Shown here: positions 57,301-64,000 of the stretch, one piece after another
Numbering within the stretch: position 1 is the first letter of the stretch
How the letters are laid out: each line of letters opens with the position of its first letter
Source of the DNA: Zanthoxylum bungeanum
Taxonomy: Eukaryota > Streptophyta > Magnoliopsida > Sapindales > Rutaceae
DNA length: 64,000 bases
Direction: 5' to 3'
Assembly (NCBI GenBank): GCA_019454045.1
Contig: SKCR01010148.1
Location: 1,054,001 to 1,118,000 of the forward strand
The notes under the pieces: generated by a model
The model's database searches: none
Seen by the model: the letters and a program-made list of their open reading frames with translations, nothing else
Told to the model about the DNA's origin: nothing
Made by a program: the position numbers and the translations under genes

Positions 57301-60102
57301 AAGCGTGGAGGTACGATCCTTGGGACATCAAGAGGAGGCCATGATACTTCAAAGATAGTTGACAGCATTCAGGATCGTGGAATTAATCAGGTTTGTGAAT
57401 GGGATTTTTTCTTTTGGTGAATATATATATATTTGTTTTAGTTACTTTTGAAATGGAAAATGTGGTGGTAAATGAATTATGAATGTGTTGCTGCTTGGCA
57501 CATTAATCCCGTTATAGGTTCTGATATTGACCTTTTATGATCCAGGTTTATATAATTGGAGGCGATGGAACTCATAAAGGAGCAGCAGTTATTTACGAGG
57601 TAATATAATTTGGGATATTAGGAGTTATTAATAACTTTCAATTGTTGCTTACAGATTGATCAATTTATGCAACAGCTTGTTAAAATGTTGCTATTTGTAT
57701 TATGTGATTTGCACATTTGGCTGATGGGACACAGCTGCTGAAAAATTTGCACCTTTATAAGGAGTTCTTCTGAACATTAAATCTGTGATGTGCCAAATCG
57801 ATTATTTACTTGTTTACTCTCCCCTGCTTAACATGGTCACTCACTACATCTTCTTAATCATCAGTCGGATATATATATATATTGCCGTTTGGATTTGATC
57901 ACTTTCTACTTCCTTATTTTGAACTTTGTTGTTGAAGTCCTTATATCCCTCCATAACATGGTCACCGTTTTACTGCTTTATTTGGACTTATGTCCAATAT
58001 TGCTTACCAAATTTGGAGGTCGCTACTGCAGTATGTTAAAGGTATCTTCTGATTGTAAGGGATGACTTATGTATGCTTAAAATATTCATAGCAAATATGT
58101 ATACTCAAATAGTCAAATGTCCCTTGACCAAATTCTACGTTTGATCATACCTTTCTTTTTTATAACTTAATCGCTGATTCTTTGGTTGTTTTAATTGGAT
58201 TCCAAACCATATAAGTAATGATGTTTATGTGTGGGACAATGTAAAATGTAAATTGATGACATTCTCACTTTGCAGGAAATCAGACGGCGTGGCCTTAAGG
58301 TTGCAGTTGCTGGAATTCCAAAAACCATTGATAATGACATTCCGGTCCATATTTCCAGCCCATCTGTTCTAGTTTTAAATCAATTTTGTTCCTCTTTTTT
58401 CTATTCTTGTTCTTGTAAGACTTATTCAAAACTTTATTTACTTCATGTCTAATTGCCTTAATCCTGATTCAGGTTATTGACAGATCATTTGGTTTTGATA
58501 CTGCTGTTGAGGAGGCACAACGAGCCATTAATGCCGCACATGTTGAAGCTGAAAGTATTGAGAATGGAATTGGAGTTGTGAAGCTCATGGGACGGTACAG
58601 TGGTAAGTTTTGCATCTATATTTCTAGATTCTGATAAGCTTAGTTGATTTATGAATGGAAACCTTAGTAGAAAGTAACTATTTCAGATTTTTAAGTTCTC
58701 CTACCTTGTGTTCAGTGCTTACTCCTTTTATCATTTCACCATACTAAGTGAAATCACAACTGCAGGTTTTATTGCAATGTATGCCACCCTTGCTAGCAGA
58801 GATGTAGACTGTTGTTTGATTCCAGAGTCGCCTTTCTATCTCGAAGGAGAAGGTGGACTTTACGAATTTATTGAAAAACGACTCAAAGAAAATGGACACA
58901 TGGTTATTGTCATAGCAGAAGGAGCAGGACAGGATATTCTTACAGAGAGTTTGCAGTCCATGAACCAGCAAGATGCTTCAGGAAACAAACTTCTTCAAGA
59001 TGTTGGGCTATGGATATCTCAGAAGATCAAGGTATCACTTCTGGTCCAAAACAATTTTTGTAGATTCTAAAATTATATTCACCTTGGATATCAGTTTGTT
59101 ATGTGTTGGCTATTTATGGAAATTTATCATTTATGATTGTAAATATATGCCATAAAGAGAGACTTATATTTTATTGACCTTAATGAAACAACGATTCTGG
59201 AATCTGGATAGATTACAATGGTATCAAATGATCCATGTAACCGACTCCACGTATCGGGAAAAAGATTGTTGTTTGTCAATATAACGTTTCTCTTCCTTTG
59301 TTGTAGGATCATTTTGCCAAACTACATAAGATGGCAATTAATCTGAAATATATAGGTCAGTGTTTGCCTTGTTTATAGCTACGTTTCCTCTTAAATTCGA
59401 CCTAAAGGATATGTTCCAAAGATTCTAATCTATCCAACTTGTTTTGCAGATCCTACATACATGATCCGTGCTATTCCAAGCAATGCATCTGACAATGTCT
59501 ACTGCACACTGCTTGCTCAGAGTGCAGTTCATGGAGCAATGGCAGGGTATACCGGCTTCACAATTGGTCTTGTCAATGGCAGACATGCTTACATTCCCTT
59601 CAATGTATGTTCTTCCATCCTCTTAATAAATCACTGAAATTGATTTAATTTGAGTCTCTGGTTTGGCTTCATATTTAAGCAACTCACTAAGTTGGCTACG
59701 CAAATTCACGTCTTCTTTTGGACTTGAAAATCTGGGGAGCTCCTCGTTTTAATGAAGGACCTCTTTTGTTTTTAACAAGATTGACATCTTCTAATGTATA
59801 ACCTTTTTTTTTTTTTTTTTTTGGGTTGGCTGAGAGCTGTACTGAGTCGTCATCAATTGTTTTGCATGCAGCGAATCACTGAGAGGCAGAACCAAGTTGT
59901 GATCACTGACAGGATGTGGGCAAGACTGCTTTCTTCTACAAACCAGCCAAGCTTCTTAAGTGCCGAAGAACTTGCTGAATTCAAGAGAGAGAGAAACCCT
60001 CCAACCCAGTTGTTGGATGGGGAAAATTTCAAAGACAACAAACCCTACCTCGAAGACATAACTACTAAAAACGAGACTCCTGTCGGTAGCCACTATATAT
60101 GA
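54298..60102 (+). CDS. ATP-dependent 6-phosphofructokinase
   Basis: Phosphorylates fructose 6-phosphate with ATP, the committed step of glycolysis. There is no extra N-terminal extension, so a cytosolic form is likely. Exons: 54298-54399, 54758-54804, 54906-54945, 55040-55102, 55184-55321, 57232-57390, 57546-57599, 58276-58344, 58473-58602, 58766-59031, 59307-59355, 59450-59604, 59872-60102. They sum to 1503 bases, 500 residues, without a frame error and with GT-AG borders. Visible motifs: [16 protein letters not shown] (ATP/substrate site), [27 protein letters not shown] (Gly-Asp-Gly-Thr, the ATP-type signature rather than GGDDS of the PPi enzyme), [11 protein letters not shown] (catalytic loop), [27 protein letters not shown] and [16 protein letters not shown]. 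Intron 5 (1910 bp) holds a hAT element. An AATAAA lies at 60380. It resembles the plant PFK3-type group. Confidence 0.96.
55827..57050. mobile_element. Non-autonomous hAT element in PFK intron 5, target duplication ATCCCAAG
   Basis: The ends CATTGTTTAAAAAT and (reverse complement) CAATGTTTAAAAAT differ at one base. ATCCCAAG flanks both sides (55819-55826, 57051-57058). GC-rich subterminal words (GAGGCGGCCGCCTC, CGAGGCGCCG) mark both arms. The 1224-bp interior has a leader-like TC-rich stretch but no transposase. The exon borders of PFK are untouched. Confidence 0.92.
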
Positions 60103-61005
60103 ACACTGAGCTTTACCTGGAATATTGAGGTGTATGTGTTTGTTGGATTAGCATCGTCTCTTTTATGTTAGCTGTACGGATATTTATTTTTTTCAAACTA
60201 ATCGGGAGTCTGCACAATACTCGGTTTTTTGGTAGAATATAATAACCTTTTTTTTTTAATTGATTCAGCTCTTATGTGGCTAGATTCTAAAAGGATGTAT
60301 CTAAGACACATTACGATATGTGCGCTTGATTGTTTAATTGATTGTTTAATTGATTCTTGTAGAAGGCTAATTCATGGGAAATAAATTCCTATATTAAAAA
60401 ACCTACCTTCACAGTTTCACTAGCTGTCCAGTTCAATTTCATTAAAAAAAACAAAACAAAAGAAAAACACAAAAAGAAACATTTAACACTGTTTACATTA
60501 TTGCAACTGGATAATATCAAGGCTTAATCCAAAGTTCGTAAATTATGAGTTGCCTTCAAACAAAAGTTCATATTTTCTTTTCTCAAAATCATTGATGCAA
60601 AAAAAACTGTGAGTATAGAGGTTGCAAGGAATTAACTAAATTCAGGAAATGAAACTTCCTTCGACAACATCCACTGATTCAGAACTTAATTTGAAAGTCA
60701 TATCAACCTAGACGTTTTCAGGATTCTCCTAATAACCAACGAATGACAAGTGTTTTTCCTTGTGCGGTCAAATCCAACTCAACAGAATACTGAGGTACTT
60801 ATGAAAGAACAGGCGAGTCTGGTCTTTCACAATAAAATAATAGATGAAAATGCCATTAAATGACTTATTAATAGGTTAATAGATCAATGATTATTCTTCA
60901 CCGGAACTAGATGTAAAAATTTTGGTAGATAGAGATCTTATAAAAAATTGTTTCGAGGAATGGGCCAGACCGGGTCTTTTCTCAAGTTCCATCACTGGGA
61001 TTCTG
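60103..61005. other. PFK 3' flank, no further gene seen
   Basis: Contains the likely 3' untranslated region with AATAAA at 60380-60385. No ORF or repeat of note follows until the LTR-like sequence at 61006. Confidence 0.5.
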
Positions 61006-61145
61006 TCACATCTCGGGAAATTCAGGATGTGACCGACAAGAGATGATAATACCAACTCCCCGAGCCTCTAACGTGTACATGCATAACATGTTATAATTCA
61101 TACCGTACTAGTTAACTTGGTTACATGCATGGCTGCCATACATAA

Positions 61146-61330
61146 TATTTTTTTTTTTGGAAACGTTGGAAACTCCGCCGTCAAACCACCCAACCTGGGC
61201 TTAAGTATAGCAAGTAAAACCCCCAGTTGTCCCAGACTCTTGCAAGAAACGCACCCCCTGGATTCAAACCCAGGACCTAGAGGCCAGATCCTGAGCCCTA
61301 CACCACCAAATTACGCCCATTTGGGACCTA
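61146..61330 (-). mobile_element. SINE copy B, 10-bp target duplication CCATACATAA
   Basis: CCATACATAA flanks the segment (61136-61145, 61331-61340). On the minus strand it starts near a GTAATTTGGTGGTGTAGGGC box A-like region, has a good pol III box B GGTTTGAATCC (61260-61270), and ends with GAGTTTCCAACGTTTCC and an A run. The plan is that of a tRNA-derived SINE. It is related to copy A at 38395-38533 but longer. Confidence 0.88.
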
Positions 61331-62089
61331 CCATACATAACATGTTCATGCGTATGTGCATAATCCGATATGATATATTCTTGTGCTGAGCTAACTTAAC
61401 TAACTTGATATAAACTGATTTCCCGACTTGTTCTTGAGTTACTCAATATGCACTATATTACTGAATTTCTATCATTATGTCTAACGTGACGAGTGTTACT
61501 ACCTGACTCATGCTATTCATGCATCCACCGTAACATGCATACTGATTCTATCTACATTTGATCTAACTTGATTAGCATACTACGTAATTTATGACTAATT
61601 CATACCTGACATAACATGAACCATACGTAACTTGTATTTACGCTACACATGCATACTATTATTTCATAAATCTGATTTAAACATTATATAAACACGCGTC
61701 ATTACACATGGACTACTCAACATAAATTACTATAACTTAATTATATACTAATGAAATGTGTCCACTTGGACTAACATGTCTACCATACGTGTGGACCCCG
61801 ACGACTAACCCTAATGACTGTAGCAACTGGTATCCATAGTCTTCCAAGCTCGTTCTTCTCATGCATAATGTAGTAACTGCAAAAACTAAAATTGAGAAGA
61901 GTAAGTCGTACAAACGACTTAGTGAGTGAATATAGAAAATGAACGAAAATTGAATAAATATTATATATATGTGTGCTGAAGATAAGTCGAACCTGACACC
62001 TGGAACATAGGAAAACTGAGAATCTGAAACTGAAATATGTAAGTCATATTTATATATATAACCGCAACATATCTGAAAATTGAAACATG

Positions 62090-62850
62090 ACTAAAAATCT
62101 GATACATTGCAACCTGACTGAATATATAAAAACTGAAAACACGTCAATATGGGACTAAAAACTAAAAATTCATCTTGGAAAACTAACACATGAGCTGGAA
62201 ACATATACTGAAAAGATAACCTTATCTGTAAACTATAAAATGTATTTATGAACTCGAAAACATAAGTGTGAGCTGAAAACATAAACATAAATTGATTTCG
62301 TAACATGAACTGGAATGTATGCACGGTTGTAAACTGAAAAATATTATGCTGAAATACTGAGCTGTGAATTGAAAAACTTAAACGTGAACTGAAAACATGT
62401 CATGAGCTGAAAACATCACCAGTATCGTATCTTGTGGGCATGTAACCTACTTAGCGGGACCTAGTACCGTGTAAGTAGGGGATGCTAAGCTGAATATGCC
62501 TAAGAGAGTACGCTATACTGAGCTGAGGGGATGATACTCTACTGGTGTTTTGAAAATATTTTATGTCTTGTAAAATATTTACTAAAATGCTTAAACTGAA
62601 AACCATGGAAATCATAACTGAAAAGGTCTATCATAAACATGTAAACTGAAAACATGATATGTAAACTTGTAACATGAAATCGTAAACTGAAAACATAAGT
62701 TGAAAACATATAATATGGGCTGAAATACATAAGCATAACATGTGAAAACGTAATCTGAAAATTGAAAACTGACAATATAAAATGAGGACCATACATGAGC
62801 TGTAAACATATAAACATGTACTGACATGTATATTGGCTTATATATACAAG
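62090..62850. repeat. Degenerate AACTGAAAACATAA simple repeat
   Basis: The words CTGAAAACATAA, ATGAACTGAAAA and GTAAACTGAAAACAT recur more than fifteen times with irregular spacing. Phe/Met-rich minus-strand ORFs here come from this composition. Confidence 0.7.
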
Positions 62851-63065
62851 CTGGTATGGTACCCATTGTTGGGCAGTTGTGGAATCACTATAGTCGGATC
62901 GCCCGGGCACCAAAAGTGGGTCTAACCCAAGGATATCATAGATAAGTGTATTTTAAAATATTTTAATGAAAAATGCATTCTGATACGATTCCGTAGGAAA
63001 AAATAGGGACCAAATCGGAGTCCGGAAACTCCGGAACGGAGAAAATGAAGTTTTAGTGTTCGTCA

Positions 63066-63235
63066 GCCCTATGAGTCGCGACACATTGGCTTGGGAGTCG
63101 AGACACTCCAAAGTGCAAGAGCAACTTCGAGAGCTGAATGTCTCAGCGTCGCGATGCGGAAGGATGGGAGTCGCGACACTCCTAGGTCTGATACTTAGTG
63201 TCGCGACATTGGAGGGTCAGAGTCGAGACGCTCAC
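63066..63235 (+). promoter_or_regulatory. GTCGCGAC cluster in LTR-like DNA
   Basis: GTCGCGAC occurs at about 63075, 63168 and 63201, and the near-versions GTCGAGAC (about 63098 and 63224) and GTCGCGATGC (about 63149) lie among them. No TATA box follows closely. Confidence 0.55.
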
Positions 63236-63273
63236 CTAGGCAGTGAGCAATTTCAACCTTCAAATCAATCATA

Positions 63274-63293
63274 AAAAATTATTATTATTATTA

Positions 63294-63334
<41 letters not shown>

Positions 63335-63335
63335 T
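63274..63335. repeat. (ATT)n microsatellite
   Basis: About twenty ATT units with one GTT interruption. Confidence 0.92.
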
Positions 63336-63737
63336 TTAAGTCATATGTAGTGAAGCATAAGTCTAATTATGAGTATGTTTGCATTGAGATGAAGTCTTAG
63401 AAAATGATAAATTCCTAATTTACTTTTATCTGATGTCTTGAGTAGGTGATTTAGGTTAGACTCGTAAACACATAAAAGTAGGTTTCTAGTAGTGGAAGCC
63501 TAGATTATTAACAAAGTGACTAGTTGAGGATATTATTTTAAGATGAATAACATTTGCTTAGATATCTATCTCTGTTTGTAATTATTTGTGATATATGGTA
63601 TGACTAGAGGAGAAGAAAAAAAAATCTTTTGAAAAAAAAAAACGAAAAAGCTAAAAAGAAAATACATTGGAAAAAAAATAAAGATAAACCATCTATAACC
63701 GATAAACGTGAAGCTGTCCATAGGCGAGTGTTAGGAC

Positions 63738-63940
63738 TGTAGGGATTCTGGGGTCGGGCGCAGCGGAAGCTCGGGTCCGGGCGGAAATCGTATTTCAAAA
63801 ACTTTTTCAAAATACAGAGTAGATTATTCAATATCTAATATGAATAATCTATTCAGATTTCACCTAAACCCAAAATTAATTACTCATGTGTATGATCCAA
63901 TCAGATGAAGTAATAATCCGACCACAAAAGACCCTTTGTG
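63738..63940. other. Possible start of another LTR element
   Basis: TGTTAGGACTGTAGGG (about 63729) has an LTR-like TG opening and is followed by GC-rich then AT-rich DNA. The window ends before any partner or domain can be seen. Confidence 0.25.
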
Positions 63941-64000
63941 CCGACCACATTAGGTGCGACCAGACGAGGTCCGACCACATTAGGTTCGACCAGACGAGGT
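63941..64000 (+). repeat. 30-bp tandem repeat at the window edge
   Basis: CCGACCACATTAGGT-CGACC and CAGACGAGGT repeat exactly twice (63941-63970 and 63971-64000) with one base change, and may continue outside the window. Confidence 0.8.

Larger units (their letters stand above)
61006..63400 (+). mobile_element. LTR-like sequence (gypsy type), SINE inserted
   Basis: It opens with TGTCACATCTCGGGAAATTC and GATGTGACC, the palindromic TGTCACATC...GATGTGAC start I associate with some plant gypsy LTRs. Further on are low-complexity AACTGAAAACATAA words, a GTCGCGAC cluster and an ATT microsatellite. No coding domain, primer site or partner LTR is seen, so the right border is a guess. Confidence 0.4.

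Noticed and set aside
62091..62913. Phe/Met-rich minus-strand ORFs
   Set aside because: Produced by the AACTGAAAACATAA simple repeat.

Overview
The window is nuclear DNA of a flowering plant, most likely a eudicot. It holds two ordinary, intact-looking host genes with typical plant exon structures, set in a much larger mass of nested retrotransposons and small DNA transposons. The species cannot be told from the sequence.

Host genes. A profilin gene lies on the minus strand (three exons, 38841 down to 32920, 131 codons before the stop). Its first intron is swollen to 4.9 kb by a 4.0-kb Ty1/copia element and a SINE. An ATP-dependent 6-phosphofructokinase gene lies on the plus strand (13 exons, 54298-60102, 500 codons). 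Its fifth intron carries a 1.2-kb hAT element. Both reading frames join without error across all splice sites.

Layout. 1-2908: a copia LTR remnant, an 85-bp tandem repeat, a gypsy-type LTR remnant and a hAT end. 2909-15196: a 12.3-kb Athila-like Ty3/gypsy element with 1.96-kb LTRs. Its gag-pol is decayed. In the place where Athila elements carry an env-like gene it holds an unknown ORF set and an intronless copy of a LOG-type cytokinin-activating enzyme gene. 15197-15508: a stub of a further Athila copy joined to a broken hAT element. 15509-28231: a decayed minus-strand copia element with about 2.4-kb LTRs; one LTR is split by a solo Athila-type LTR, which is itself split by a hAT element. 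28232-32000: minus-strand gypsy gag and LTR remnants, a hAT MITE and an LTR-like promoter with CGCG palindromes. 32301-38841: profilin with its intronic insertions. 39000-44500: very AT-rich DNA with hairpin islands like Helitron ends. 45522-45801: a hAT MITE. 46566-52953: a young non-autonomous gag-protease LTR element (TR-GAG-like) whose pol region is replaced by tandem hairpin repeats. 53298-53924: a MITE. 54298-60102: PFK. 61006-64000: a SINE and LTR-like repeats.

The strongest candidate for something undescribed is the LOG-like gene and its companion ORF inside the Athila element. The next are the composite G-box/CCAAT arrays in its LTR promoter, the shared TCGCGA palindromes in several unrelated LTRs, and the 81-bp double-hairpin array in the TR-GAG-like element. 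All transposon coding regions seen here are interrupted by stops or frameshifts; no element in the window looks autonomous.
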